This document shows, in pieces, positions 50,690 through 61,884 of a stretch of 64,000 bases of DNA. Source of the stretch: Eonycteris spelaea. Taxonomy: Eukaryota > Chordata > Mammalia > Chiroptera > Pteropodidae. Each line of letters begins with the position of its first letter. Position 1 is the stretch's first letter. The stretch spans positions 1,860,001-1,924,000 of the forward strand of contig PUFA01000211.1 in the NCBI GenBank assembly GCA_003508835.1, written 5' to 3'. The notes beneath the pieces are model-generated. The model was not told the origin of the DNA. It saw only the letters and a list, made by a program, of their open reading frames with translations, and did not search any database. A program made the position numbers and the translations under genes.

Positions 50690-52560
50690 ATGAAGCAATC
50701 AACTAAAAAATTAGTAAGGCTAACAACTGGGTGTGATACCAATAGAGGCAGGCTAGCCAAAAGCTTAATGAGGAGATCAAGGAAAAAGACAGTCAAAGGG
50801 AACCCCACTAAATTCAGACACCCCTGGTGGTCAGGAACTCTGTGTGCATTTCCAAAGCTGAGACCTTCAAAGAGTGGATGGAGAAAAAATTTCTAAGCTA
50901 CTAGTCCCTGGAGGAATGTGGGGACAAATTTATAAACTCCTTCAACAGTGAAAGTAATCTCTTAGTCACTCACAGATCCAATGGTAAAAGATAAAAAGCC
51001 TTACTGGTTGAAGAGACTTAAACACAACTTCTGACCAACTGGAGGCTGATTGCTAAGCTATGCTAACCCAGGAGTGACCTGTAGGAAACCAGTCTTAAAA
51101 CTGAGGGGAAAAAAGCTTGAGCAGAGATACCAGAGGCTACACAATGCAAGGAAGACATACTTCACTGAATTAGTTAAGCCACGTCACTAAACAAATAAAC
51201 AACAACAATAAGAATCCCCAGGAGTGGGGGAATTAGTATCCATATTTGCTTCAAAATGTGATCTAAAATGTCTAGTTTTCAACAAAAATTATGAGATGTG
51301 TAAATAAATAAATAAATAACCAAACAGGAAATTGTTATCCATGCATCAATACACAGGAGAAAAAGTAGGCAATAAAAACTGCCTTTAAGGGCCCCGCATA
51401 TTGGACGTTTCAGACAAAAACTTTAATGCTGCCACTATAAATACGTTCAACAAACATAAAAATACTATGTCTAAAGAACTAAGGAAAGGTATGATGACAA
51501 TGTCTCATCAAGCAGAAAAAATAAATACGGAGATAGAAATTACAAAATAGAACCAAAGGAAATTCTATAGTTGAAAATTATAATAACTAAAAATTTTAAA
51601 AAATTAATAGAGGGACTCAATAACAGATTTGGGATGGTAGAAGAAAAAATAAGCAAACTGGAAGTTAAATAAATAGAAATAACACCATGGGAAGAGCAAA
51701 GAGGAAAAAAAATGAAAAAGAAATTGAGTCTCAGAAATGTAGTACATTAGACACATCAATATATACATAATGAGTGTACCAAAAAGAAAGAAGAGCAAGA
51801 AAAGAACAGAAAAAAACTTTTGTTAAATGGCTAAAACTTCCCAAATTTGTTGAAAAGAATTACTCTATGCATCCAAGCAGCTCAATTAATTCTAAGTAAG
51901 ATTAAATATTAAAGAGCTACATCCAGACACTTTATAGTTAAAATGTTGAAAGCCAAAAATGAAGACAATATTGAAAATAACAAGAGTAAAATGACACATC
52001 ATGTGCAAGAGAACCCTAATAAGATTAATTGACTTAATCATCAATAAATTGATTTCTCATCAAAAACAATAGAGGCCATATCTAATATGATGAAGAAAAA
52101 AACAATGAATTAAAAATCTTATGTTTAGAAAAACTATCTTTTAAAAATGAAGGTGAAAAAAAAGACATTCCCAGATAAACTAAAAAGTGAGAGAATTTGT
52201 TGTTTTGAAAAAGAAGAAAAGTTGGAAGGCACATACTTCTCTATTTCAACACTTACTACAAAGCAACCGTAATGAAGACTGTGTAGTTCTGGTATAACTA
52301 TAGACATATAGATCAATAGAATAAAATTGAGAGTCCAGACATAAACTCACGTATTTATGATCAAATGATTTTTGTCACTTTGATGCCAAGACTATCCAAT
52401 GGGAAAAGAATAGCCGTTCAACAAATGGTACCGGGACAACTAGATAGCTACATACAAAAGAATAAAGTTGGGCCCTTACCTCACACCATATGTAAAAATT
52501 AACCCAAAACACTGCCTCAACTAAATACACACAGTACCTTGTGATGCCTGAGGCTGTGAA
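50690..52560 (+). mobile_element. old L1ME-type element, internally deleted
   Basis: A 5' UTR/ORF1 part (50690-52200) with TCTAGTTTTCAACAAAAATT, ATGTCTAAAGAACTAAGG and ATGACAATGTCTCATC is followed by an ORF2 3' piece (about 52205-52560) with CCATATGTAAAAATTAACC. Most of ORF2 is missing, so an internal deletion is likely. Frames are destroyed. Confidence 0.75.
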
Positions 52561-53027
52561 AGAGCATTTCAAATTTCTGCTGGAGGTCTGACATTCAGAA
52601 CTTTCTGGTACCTTAGGGCTTCCCCTAGCAAGCCATGTGGAACAAGTCTCAGGGAGCAGCTTGGACAAAGCTGCCTAGCCTTTCCCTCAGGGTGCCATTC
52701 CATGCCCGAGCCTCCAGGAATCACTCAGCTGCCAGCTCATACCAGATATGTTATTAACTGGTAATGGTACCAAGCATTACTGTTCTAAGTTTTCCCATTT
52801 TATTAAGAAAGTAAAGCTCTTTAAAAGTTAAATTGAAGGTAGTTCTAGGAGGTAGAAATACCTAATCAAGTGCACCAAAAGTGCACTTCTTCCTATTTAT
52901 ATGCCTCACCACCTCTCTGCCCTGCCCGATGCTGTACAGTGCTAGGCCCAGGGAATAATTTACCACCCCCCTGCTTAGAATCCTTCCCTGGGTTTTGTGG
53001 CTTAAACCTCTTCAGCTACTAGCCAGT
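52561..53027. other. unassigned DNA
   Basis: Nothing recognised. Confidence 0.5.
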
Positions 53028-53462
53028 GCTATGGACTGAACTGTGTTCATCCCAAAATTCATATGCTGAAGCCCCAACCCCCCACGTGGTGGTATTTGGA
53101 GATTGGATCTATGGGAGATAATTAAGGTTAGATGAGGTCATGAGGGTGTACCCTTCATGATGAGATTAGTGCTCTTATAAAAGAGACACCAGAATATGCT
53201 AGCTTTCTAGATGTCTCTCTCTCATTCTCTCTCTCCCTCCACCTCTCCCTTCTCTTTCCCACTCCACACAGTCAAAGAAGAAGTCATATGAGGATATAAG
53301 AGAGAGGATAGCCACCTAAAGCCAGGAAGAGGTTCTCAACAGGAATCAAATTGGCCAGCACCTTGATCTCAGACTTTACAGACTCCAGAACTATGAGAAA
53401 TAAATGTCTATTGTTTAAACCACCCAGTCTGTGGTGGTTATGACAGCCCAAGCAGACTAAGG
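53028..53462 (+). mobile_element. MLT/MST-type MaLR LTR, complete
   Basis: It begins TGCTATGGACTGAACTGTGT, passes through CCAAAATTCATATGCTGAAG and TTATAAAAGAGACACC, and ends with GAGAAATAAATGTCTATTG, a CACCCAGTCTGTGG block and CAAGCAGACTAAGG. Consensus order throughout. The AATAAA near 53400 is the LTR polyadenylation signal. Confidence 0.9.
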
Positions 53463-53619
53463 TACCCAGGTTACTTAGAGTTTGTTTCCTGCTTAGCAAA
53501 CTCCCCAGCCCAACCTCCTGCAAATTACCCCTAAATCAGGTTGCAACGTTCACAGCGCCCATGTCTCTTCTCTTTGCAGCTTTCTCTTCACTGGCCTGAC
53601 TCCCACACATTGTTCATAT

Positions 53620-53830
53620 TTCTCCTTCAATTTGAAGTCCTCTGGGAAGCCTCCCGGGCTGCCTAAGCTGGGCGTATTGCCTCTCCAGGATGCTCCCACG
53701 CACATTGCCTCTCTACTTTGCACATTAAAGGGCAAGATCTGCATCTTGCTCAATGTCATTTCAACAAAGTGCCTGGCACATGGGAGGTACTCAGTAGCTA
53801 CTTGATTAATGAGTAGGTAAATAAATGTGC
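53620..53830 (+). mobile_element. L2 3' end
   Basis: TCCTCTGGGAAGCCTCCCGG, then AGGGCAAGATCTGCATCTTG and GTGCCTGGCACATGGGAGGT follow the L2 3' UTR. Confidence 0.7.
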
Positions 53831-54904
53831 TAATCTAAGCAAAGCAACGTCTTGTAGTGGGAGTTTGGAGACTTGAAAGAAGGGGCTATGCTATGGGTTG
53901 GTGTTCTTCCCTTTCCTGGCTTGGTGCTCCTCAGATCCCCTTGAAGAGGGATTCTTGGGCTTCCACAAGGTCTGAAAATTGGATCTGTCACATTCTGAGC
54001 ACCAGTAGGAACTAGGGATTTTGAGCCTGGACAAGAATTTTGAGAGTCTGTGTGTGTGACAGGAGAGACCACAAGCATAATTATTTTCAGAAATTCTGAA
54101 CTTTGCCTTGTTGTAATTGGAGCAGAAATTCTACTTCGCAGAAGCCAGAACTTTAAAATAAAAGGGAGGTGGTTTCTATGCTCCACCCCCCTCCAGAAGG
54201 AACAACTTTCTATAACCAGTCTGAGGATTAGAGGTACATATTAACTGAACCTTGCTGCATGTCAGTGCTTCCTAAGGAAGGGCAATGCAGTAGCCACATG
54301 AGGAAACTTTAACTCAGGCTGTGTGTCAGCTAGAACTTTAGGGGAGGCACATCTCTAGTGGCTCCCTGGTTGCCCACTAGAACACCAGGAGCAAAGTCTA
54401 GGACTCAGCACAGAGACATCCAGAACCCTCAAGTAATGTCCCCAGGGACCAATGTCTCCCTGCTTGTTTCTCAGGCTTTCCTCTGTGTCAGCTTCATGCC
54501 AGGATGGCCATCTCCTTGTGGGACCTCTGAAAACTTTGGACACATCATCCTATAAGTTGCGACCCCAGAGAAGAGTTTCTATTTGCCAGTTATTCCCAGA
54601 AAATTCCCAGTTTTCATCTGCTTCCCCTAGCCCAGGTCATTCTTGTTCCTGAACCAACCACAATGGCCAGGAAGATGACAAAGCAGATTGCTAGGTCCAA
54701 GGGATGGTATAGCTGTACCTGAGCCACTAAGAATAAGAGTAAGAATGACAGTGGTCCTTCAAAAGGATATTGAGGGAATATATTTCTTTTTTTTTTTCTT
54801 TTTGCCTGGGAGAAAAAATAGCATTTCCATGACAGAGAGTTACCTACAGTCTTCAAAATGGTTGAATCACCAACCTAAATCCAGGGTTTTGTACAAAAAT
54901 GAAG
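53831..54904. other. unassigned DNA
   Basis: Nothing recognised. The 118-codon frame at 53830-54186 has no domain signature. Confidence 0.5.
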
Positions 54905-55105
54905 TCAGTGGAGTGCAGTGGTTTAAATCCCAACTCTGTTCTTACTAGCTGTATAACTGAGGAAATTAAGCCTCTCTGTTTCTGATCTGTAAAGTGGGAG
55001 TAACAGAATCAGTCTACCAGAATCTTTGTAAGGATCAAACTAGTTAAAATATGAAGAGCTTAGCACAGTTCCTGGCATATATTAAGTGCTTGCTGTTATT
55101 ACAGG
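54905..55105 (+). mobile_element. MIR SINE
   Basis: GAGTGCAGTGGTTTAAATCC, ACTAGCTGTATAACTGAGG, CTGTAAAGTGGGAG and a GCACAGTTCCTGGCATATAT end match MIR. Confidence 0.85.
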
Positions 55106-55979
55106 TAGTCTGTTACAAGGTTTTGCAAGCTGAAAAATGAGCAGTTGGCCAATAATACATAGACTAATAAGAGCGGACGCTGAAATGCAGTGCTTCAGTC
55201 AGAACACAGACTTTATCTCAGAGGTGGCACTATGACAAGTGTGACCCCAGTGTTAGGTTGGGGTCAGAAGCAAGGTGGAAGGGAGATGGGCTGTATCTTT
55301 TGTTCTGTGGAGCCTTAGTATAACCTGAGGTGGTAATAATTTTCCCTTGCATTCATTTGGAGAGGAGTCTCTAAAATGATGGCTCATACAACCTGTCTAC
55401 TTCAGTCATGAATTCCACCCAGAAAAATGGAACCAACTGAGGTCTGAGCATGTGTACTTATTATGGTTAGGATATCTTAAATTTCACTTTTGTCCAAGTT
55501 AATTAACCAAGCAGTTTCTGTGGTCCAAGCACTCTAGGAAGACAGGAATAATAAAGCTTTGACTTCTGGATTTAAAGAGTTTACAAAGGAACAAACACAT
55601 GGAGGTTAGGGGGGAAAAGCATAGTGCAGTACAGAATATATCACAAAAACAAATTGTTCTTGAAAATGTCTCTCCCTTTGAGAAGGATCCCTCTTTAATG
55701 GGGCAGAGCAGAGTAGCTTGAGCATGAAGAGGAAGCGAGGGTTGAGAAGAGAGAGGGAAGCTGGTTTCAGCCACTGTTCTATGGAGGATCTAGGATGTCG
55801 TTTCTGGGTTTAATGTGACTACTCCTATGCTCGAGTTTCTGCTAAATGTATTCAGTGTAATAGTCAAGAAAGCAAACTATAAGACTATGAAGCAATCAAT
55901 GCCTATAACATTTTGACATAAAGTGATTTCCAGCTACCAAACTTTCAATAACATAAAAAGGTAAAATGACAATTTTAGA
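55106..55979. other. unassigned DNA
   Basis: Nothing recognised. Confidence 0.5.
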
Positions 55980-58435
55980 TATTCAAATTCTAAAAACAAA
56001 TACTTCTCAAATATCCTTAATCATAAGCAATGGGAGGATGTACTCCATCAAAAAGAGAAAGTAAATCAAGAAAGAAGAAGACCCAAAATTCAGGAAACAT
56101 AGACTAACATACAAGGGAGATAGAGAGAATTACCAGAATAATGGTGAAGGAAAATTACAGAAGGTCTCACCACAGAGAGAAACCAACCCATATTGGGGCA
56201 GATTGGAAAACTGCAGGGGATCTGTTTTCAAGAGGCTGAAATTATTAGGATGCTCAATGCTTCTAAATATTGAGGGTGGGAGACTTCTGGTTTCTAGTCA
56301 GGCATATAAGGAGCTTAGAAGTTGTCACTCCATCCTAACAAGTAAAAAGTCAAACAAACTGGAAAATCAACAACTCATCTTATAATGGTTAGAGAAGTAA
56401 GCAAACTTCCTCCCCCAAAATTGGAGAGATAGACAGTTGGATACAGATCATCTTAATTTACCGCAGCAGAAACCCCTGAACAGAAATCTTAGAAGGAACC
56501 AGTGCTGGGACATGGAAATCTAAACTGTATACATATTGCTGGAGGCTCAGCATGGACAACTCTGAGAGATAAAATTTCCAGCAAACCCAACCATGGTGGG
56601 AGCATAATTTTGTGAACTTTCCTGCAGGAGCTCGACCAATTTCCACAGTTAATATCAGAGAAAAATCCCTTCTTGCTTCCAGAATGGGGAGGGAAAAGAA
56701 ACCATTTTGAACTACACCAGTGCACCTTGTTCTGGGGTATTGTCAGCCTAACTGACCTGGGAGAAGGAAAATATAGGCATACCCCTTTTTATTGCACTTC
56801 GCTTTATTGTACTTCACAGATGTTAGGTATTTTATAAATTGATGGCAAAACCATCCAGCAGTGAAAAGATTACAACTTGCTTTATTGCAATGGTCTGGAA
56901 TTGAACCCACAATATTTCATAGGTATGCATGTAAGCCACTCCAGCCAGCTGCAGCCTTCCACATGGAGAAGGAACATACCCAACTCCAGTCGAATGGGTA
57001 AAAAAATGGAGAAACTTCTGAAGTTCACAGTTCAGGGACACAGTTTCACTAAAAGATATCTACCTGGTGTATCATGTCTGACTATTAATAAAAAATTACA
57101 AAGACTACCAAAGGCAAAAACTACAATTTGAAGAGAAAGAGAACACATCAGAACCGACATGACAAAGATGCTAAAATTATCAAACCGGGAATTTAAATAT
57201 GCTAAGGACTCTAAAAGATAAAGTAGACAGCATGTGAGAAGTGATGGTCAATACAAGCAGAGAAATATAAATCCTAATAAAGAACCCAAAAAGAAATTCT
57301 AACAGAAATGAAGAATACCTTTGATAGGCTTACTAGTAGATTGAACATGGCTGAGGAGTAAATCAATAATCTTGATCTTTATTCTCAATAGATACCTCCA
57401 AAACAGAAAAGCAAAGGGAATGCAGACAAAAATAGCCAAGGACTGTGAGACAACTATAAAAGGTGTAACATATGCATAATGGGAATATCAGAAGGGTAAG
57501 AAAGAGAGAAAGGAATGGAAGAAATATTTGAAACAATAATGACTAAGAATTTCTCCCAAATTAATGCCAGGCACCAAACCACAGATCCAGGAAGCAGGAT
57601 AAATGCTACAAAGAAACAAACAAAACAACAAAAATTTTATTTCTGGGCATGTCATTTCCAAAATACAGAATATCAAAGATTAAAAGGATTTTTTAAAAAA
57701 TTCTGAAACAAGCCAGAGGGAAAAAGCACCATACCTATAGAGATACAAAGACATGAATTACAGCTGACTTCTCCTCAGAAACCTTGCAATCAAGATGAGA
57801 GTGAAATGTTTAAAGCATTGAGAGAAACAACCCCACCAACCCAGAATTTTATACCCTACAAAACCATTCTTACAGTAAATAATAAACACTTTCTCAAACA
57901 AACAAAAATTGGGGGAATTCGTTGTCAGTAGACCTGCCTTGAAAGAAATGTGAAAAGAAGTTCTTTGAAGGGAAGGAAAATTATATAGAACAGAAACTTA
58001 AATCTACACAAAGGAAGAGCATCAAGGAAAAAATAAGTAAAGGTAAAGTTAAAATTTTTATTTTGCTTATTTTTAATTGATGTAACAGATTGTCATAGAG
58101 GACCAAAAAGCACAACCCAACTATTTGTTGTCTACAAGAAACCCACTTTAAATATAAGGCACATACAGATTAAAAGTAAGTTGGAGAAAAATATACCATG
58201 CTAATCAATAGAAAGCAGGACTAACAACATTAATTTCAGATAGAGCAGATTTCAAAGCAAGGAAAGTTATCAGGGATAAAGAATGGCATTATCTAATGAT
58301 AAAAGGGTCAATTCTTCAAGAAGACATAACAATCCTTAACACATATGCACCAAACAACGGAGCATCAAATAGGTAAGACAAAAACCTAGAGAACTGCAAT
58401 GATGAATAGATGAATCTACTATAGATGGAATTGCA
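55980..58435 (+). mobile_element. old L1ME-type 5' half
   Basis: A 5' UTR part (about 55980-56771) with AGACTTCTGGTTTCTAGTCA, then ORF1 sequence (56934-58000) with AAGCCAGAGGGAAAAAGCAC, GAATTTTATACCCTACAAA and AGTAGACCTGCCTTGAAAG, then ORF2 start-like text (to about 58435). A Tigger-like element interrupts it at 56772-56933. Frames are broken; the longest is 84 codons. Confidence 0.7.
56772..56933. mobile_element. Tigger/mariner-type MITE
   Basis: About 162 bases with inverted ends, TATAGGCATACC on the left and GGTATGCATGTA on the right, next to TA. The inner GCACTTCGCTTTATTG and TGCAATGGTCTGGAATTGAA match a common non-autonomous TcMar-type repeat. It is inserted in the old L1. Confidence 0.85.
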
Positions 58436-58436
58436 T

Positions 58437-58510
58437 TTTACTTAGTGCAGTGGTTATCGTGTTTGCCTCATTATCATAGTTAGAGAGTTCAACACCCCTT
58501 TACCATAAAA
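58437..58510 (+). pseudogene. tRNA-Val-like sequence
   Basis: TTAGTGCAGTGGTTATC and GTGTTTGCCTCA match the D arm and the following part of tRNA-Val; an AGTTCAACACC segment resembles the T arm. The anticodon arm does not pair well. A tRNA pseudogene or the head of a tRNA-derived SINE; an A run at about 58615-58628 could be its tail. Confidence 0.45.
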
Positions 58511-58544
58511 TGAACAGAGCCAGAATGTAGAAATTCAGCAAGGA

Positions 58545-58990
58545 CATAGTTTAACTCAAGACTCTGTCTTCAAGCTTTCATTGCAGCTGGGTGTGGCCAA
58601 GTAACCAAGTTCTGGAAAAAAAAAAAAAGTAAACCAAAGTATTATTTGTTGGTTTACAGGAATCCTGAAGACAAGGACATTTCATTCCTTTTGTACTTTC
58701 TCCCATCACCTTCCTTCTGTTTTTGTTTGTTTGTTTGTTTGTTTTTGTTTGTTTATTTATTTGTTTTTTGAGAGGGATATGGATGTGATAGTTGGAGCTG
58801 GAGCTATTGCCTTAAATTATGAGGTAACTGGCTAGGGAGGCCATTTTGATGAAAGAACAAGATGGAAGTAGCCTGGGCCTTTGATGTTACGCAAATTTAT
58901 CTCTAGACTTTAATGAGTGAGAGAAATAGGTTTGCTTAAGCCACTGTTACTTCGGAGCTTTTGTCATGTGTGGTTGAACCTAAGGCTAAG
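58545..58990. mobile_element. possible old interspersed repeat
   Basis: TTGCAGCTGGGTGTGGCCA, AAGTAACCAAGTTCTGG, GGAGGCCATTTTGATG and GCTTAAGCCACTGTTAC occur in the order of a widespread old repeat. An A run and a (TTTG)n tract interrupt it. Class uncertain. Confidence 0.4.
58720..58768. repeat. (TTTG)n microsatellite
   Basis: TTTG units with TTTA variants. Confidence 0.9.
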
Positions 58991-59189
58991 TAACACCAAA
59001 CCAGTTAAGAAATAGATGCAGGAGTTAGATTGTGGTTAGCATGTCAATTTTTAAATTAAAGATGGGTTAGAGAATATGGCTTAGACCTGCAACCAAAGAC
59101 AGGGGATTCTACTATCGGCACCATGTAAGTCTAGGTCTTGAACTAATATATTAGAAAGACAGACTATGGAGTAGATATGTAACCAGCCA

Positions 59190-59325
59190 GAAGTTTCTTA
59201 AATCTTAGTGTGCTTCTGAATCACCTGGGAATCTTGTTGGAACACACATTCTGACTCAGAAAGTCTGGGGTGGGACTTGAGATTCTGCTCTTCTAATAAG
59301 TTGATGCTGTTGGACCCCATTGAAG
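59190..59325. mobile_element. MER5-type hAT element
   Basis: TTAGTGTGCTTCTGAATCAC, CTGGGAATCTTGTTGG, AGTCTGGGGTGGGACTTGAG and a GATGCTGTTGGACCCC end follow MER5. Confidence 0.85.
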
Positions 59326-59439
59326 TAAATCAGAGCCAAGAGATAAGGCCCCTGAACATATCTTGGACCCTAACTTGGGTCCTGATCTTGTATGGAGTCT
59401 CAGGGAAGGAGTTAGTAAGAAGTTGAGAGAAGGCAACCT

Positions 59440-59610
59440 TAGTACATTTGTTCTCAAACCTGAGTGCACATTGAGTATTTGGGGAGCTTCAAAACACACT
59501 GATGGCTTCATCCCACCTGCTGAGATCCTGGTTCTTGGTGTGACCTGGGATTTGGGAGGTTTAAAACTTTCTCAGATGATTCTAAGGGGCATCCAGGGCA
59601 GGTACCCACC
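59440..59610. mobile_element. MER5-type hAT element, second copy
   Basis: TTGTTCTCAAACCTGAGTGC, a GGGGAGCTTCAAAACACA block and CTCAGATGATTCTAAGG are MER5-like. It lies about 120 bases after the first copy, more diverged, in a similar order. Confidence 0.65.
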
Positions 59611-60112
59611 GCCCTACAAAACCAGTACTCTAGTGGAAGTTCTCATTTATGAGTTGAAACAGGAATTCTGAGAATGTCCTTCCTATGTTCCAAGCTGGGA
59701 CTTGGGTAAGGTGAGCAAGGCATTTGCCTTGAATGGTAAGGTAAGGGAGGTTGAGGTGGTAGAATCACTCAAAAATTCAGTAGTCAAGATAAATATTTTA
59801 ATATAATATTTTAAAAATCAAATTGACACAAGGAAATCTACAGTGACTAAAAAAATCAAAATTTTAAATAAAGATAGAATCTGTAATATCACTGTGCAGA
59901 GCTATATTGGAGCTTGAGGTAAAAGCAAAAGCAGTATCCTGACCTGGTAAGCTACCCTCACCAGTTTTCTGTTCTCCTAACCTCTGGGACTAAACACCCT
60001 TCAATTTCACTATCCTGATCCTGGGAAAAGTGATGGGCAGGTCAACCTCTGCCCTCAAATAGTTCTGCAATGTGTCATAGCAGTCCTTTAAATAAATTAA
60101 CCAAGACGATGA
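59611..60112. other. unassigned DNA
   Basis: Nothing recognised. Confidence 0.5.
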
Positions 60113-60136
60113 CAACAACAACAACAACAACAACAA
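60113..60136. repeat. (CAA)n microsatellite
   Basis: Seven to eight ACA/CAA units directly before a MIR. Confidence 0.9.
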
Positions 60137-60355
60137 GACATTTATTGAGTTCTAAGTGCTTTACACACATTAACTCATTTATCCTCACACAATTTTATGA
60201 GGTAAGCTATTGTTATCCCTATTTACAGGTGAGGAAACTGAGGCACAAAGTTTCAATTAGCTTGCCCAAAATTACACAGCAAGTAAGAAGCTGAATTGGA
60301 AATCAAACCCAGGCCATCTGGCTCCAAAGTCCATGCTCATGGTCACCAGTTCTAA
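60137..60355 (-). mobile_element. MIR SINE
   Basis: CATTTATTGAGTTCTAAGTG, TTTACAGGTGAGGAAACTG, AGGCACAAAG and an AAACCCAGGCCATCTGGCTC end form a nearly complete minus-strand MIR. Confidence 0.9.
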
Positions 60356-60462
60356 TACTGTGACTCAAGTAGGAAGTGCACCTCTTATTCTCATTTTTTG
60401 CCCCATAGCACACCCAATCATAGTTTCAATATAGTTCAACAGAGCCATGTAATAAATCCATA

Positions 60463-60520
60463 CAGTGATGATGATGATAATGATGATGATGATGATGATA
60501 ATAATAATGATAATAATAAC
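60463..60520. repeat. (ATG)n/(ATA)n trinucleotide tract
   Basis: GATGAT and AATAAT repeats. The minus-strand frame across it gives a poly-Ile run and is not a gene. Confidence 0.95.
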
Positions 60521-60565
60521 AATGTTAGCAATATCATGACCAAATTTGAATGAGAAACTTTGGTT

Positions 60566-60571
60566 TTTATT
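60566..60571 (-). promoter_or_regulatory. polyadenylation signal of the FAM50B-type gene
   Basis: A canonical AATAAA on the minus strand lies about 170 bases after the TGA stop, a reasonable 3' UTR length for a compact retrogene. There is no adjacent long A tail or obvious target duplication, so this is not a young processed copy. Confidence 0.55.
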
Positions 60572-60737
60572 AAATTTCAGGGAAGAAATTAAGGTCACCA
60601 AATTAAGCTGCCAGTTACAGGGCACAGTTTCCCATGCTGGCTGTCACTGTCCTGAAGTGGACAGGGGAACACCAGAGGGACAGAGGGTTGCATGGGGTCA
60701 GGGGAGGGGCAGTGGAGGTTGGGCAGGGCAGGGGGTG

Positions 60738-61749
60738 TCATCGGATTGTGTACTTGTCCCACTTCTTCTCCGGGTCATAGGGCTCCCAGCGGCTGGCGGG
60801 AAGATGTGCTTGTTCTTCTCATACCAACTTCTCAGCACCACCTTGCCGGCGTGTGACTCATCCTTCTCCATGGTGGCGTCACTCAGCAGCCGCACGTCGT
60901 CATGCACGTCAAAGTTGAAGAGCGGCCCGCTCTTGCCTCGGGCCTTGGTGACGATGAAGTCATAGAAGGTGTGGTAGTGGGGCAGGATCAGGTCTTCCTT
61001 TATGTACATGAGCTGTTCCACGCTAGCTGCCCGCAGCTCGCGGAAGTCCTTGCGCAGGCCCTGCAGGGCCTTCTTGAGGAATTGCTGCACGGTGCCGCCC
61101 TTGTGGATGCGCACCATGCGCCGGTGCCCCGAGCCGTCCCAGTAGCTGAACGTGACCTCCATCTCCTCGCGCTTCACCTCTGCTCGCGCTTAGCCTCCCA
61201 TTCTTGCCGCAGCTCCTCTCGCAGCCGGTTTTCCTCCTCCTCACGGTCGCGGTCAGGCAGAAAACTCGTGTCCACATCCGGATTCTTCCCTAGGTTCCTC
61301 CTCCTCTTGCCCATCACCTTCGGTAACTGGGACTGCTCCTCTGCTGCTGAGCCATCGGTGCCCTCGTCTCCCTCGTAGAGCGTGAAGGACAAGCTAGAGA
61401 TCTGGCGCTTCTGCTTCTGCTTGCGCTCCCTGTCGCGCAGCGCCTCCAGCTGCTGTCTGCGCGCCTCCAGCTGCTCCCTCTTGGCCAGCTGCCTCTCGTG
61501 CTCCCTCACCAGGGCCTCCTGCTTGGCCTTCATGTCGTTCAGGGTCACTAGACCCACCGTGCTTGACTTCAGCTCGGCCTCCACAGCGTCGTAATGGGCC
61601 GAGAATTTCTTGTCTACCTTCGACTTCATGATGGTCTCCTCTGCGATGCGCTGCTTCAGCACCGCCATCTGCTCCTTCTGCTTTTCCCGCTTCTTGATCA
61701 GATGCATGGCCCGGCCGGCCTCGCGCATGGTGCCTTTGTACTGAGCCAT
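60738..61749 (-). pseudogene. FAM50B: FAM50B-type XAP5 retrogene with two frameshifts
   Basis: FAM50 proteins are nuclear XAP5-domain proteins linked to the spliceosome; FAM50B is the intronless retrocopy of X-linked FAM50A. The product starts [17 protein letters not shown], then a charged, Lys/Glu-rich probable coiled coil (residues 15-125), a variable acidic linker, the conserved [17 protein letters not shown] block near residue 155, and the XAP5 domain with [40 protein letters not shown] and [10 protein letters not shown]. As I recall the paralogues, [18 protein letters not shown] and EEMEVTF fit FAM50B better than FAM50A. Frame breaks: near 61177-61186, giving a TGA at 61174-61176, and near 60795-60800, where one G seems lost just after the codons for HIF. 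Past the second break the expected C-terminal frame runs to TGA at 60738-60740. Repairing both gives about 337 codons, normal for FAM50. I chose the ATG at 61747-61749 for the family N-terminus; an in-frame ATG lies 10 codons upstream. No introns, and much higher GC and CpG than its surroundings. Either a recently broken gene or sequence errors. Confidence 0.9.
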
Positions 61750-61780
61750 GCCTGCTGCTCCGCACGCCCAAAGCCACACC
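60750..61780. other. CpG-rich island over the FAM50B-type coding region
   Basis: CpG dinucleotides and GC content rise sharply over the coding region and fall off upstream of about 61800, which is AT-rich. Human FAM50B is imprinted and has a methylated CpG-island promoter. Here the CpG-rich block is mostly coding and there is little CpG-rich promoter upstream. Judged by eye, not computed. Confidence 0.6.
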
Positions 61781-61884
61781 TGCGAGTTTTGTGGCTAACT
61801 TGAAGATTCTGCATCAGTGACGAAAAACACAGGAGATAGATGGGGACAAAAATAACATCTTGATTAATGGTATAGATCGGTGCA

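Noticed and set aside
60902..61378. 158-codon plus-strand frame
   Set aside because: It is the antisense shadow of the GC-rich FAM50B-type coding region, with no family signature.
60738..61749. FAM50A processed pseudogene
   Set aside because: The N-terminal and XAP5 residues fit FAM50B better as I recall both proteins, and there is no A tail or target duplication of a young retrocopy.
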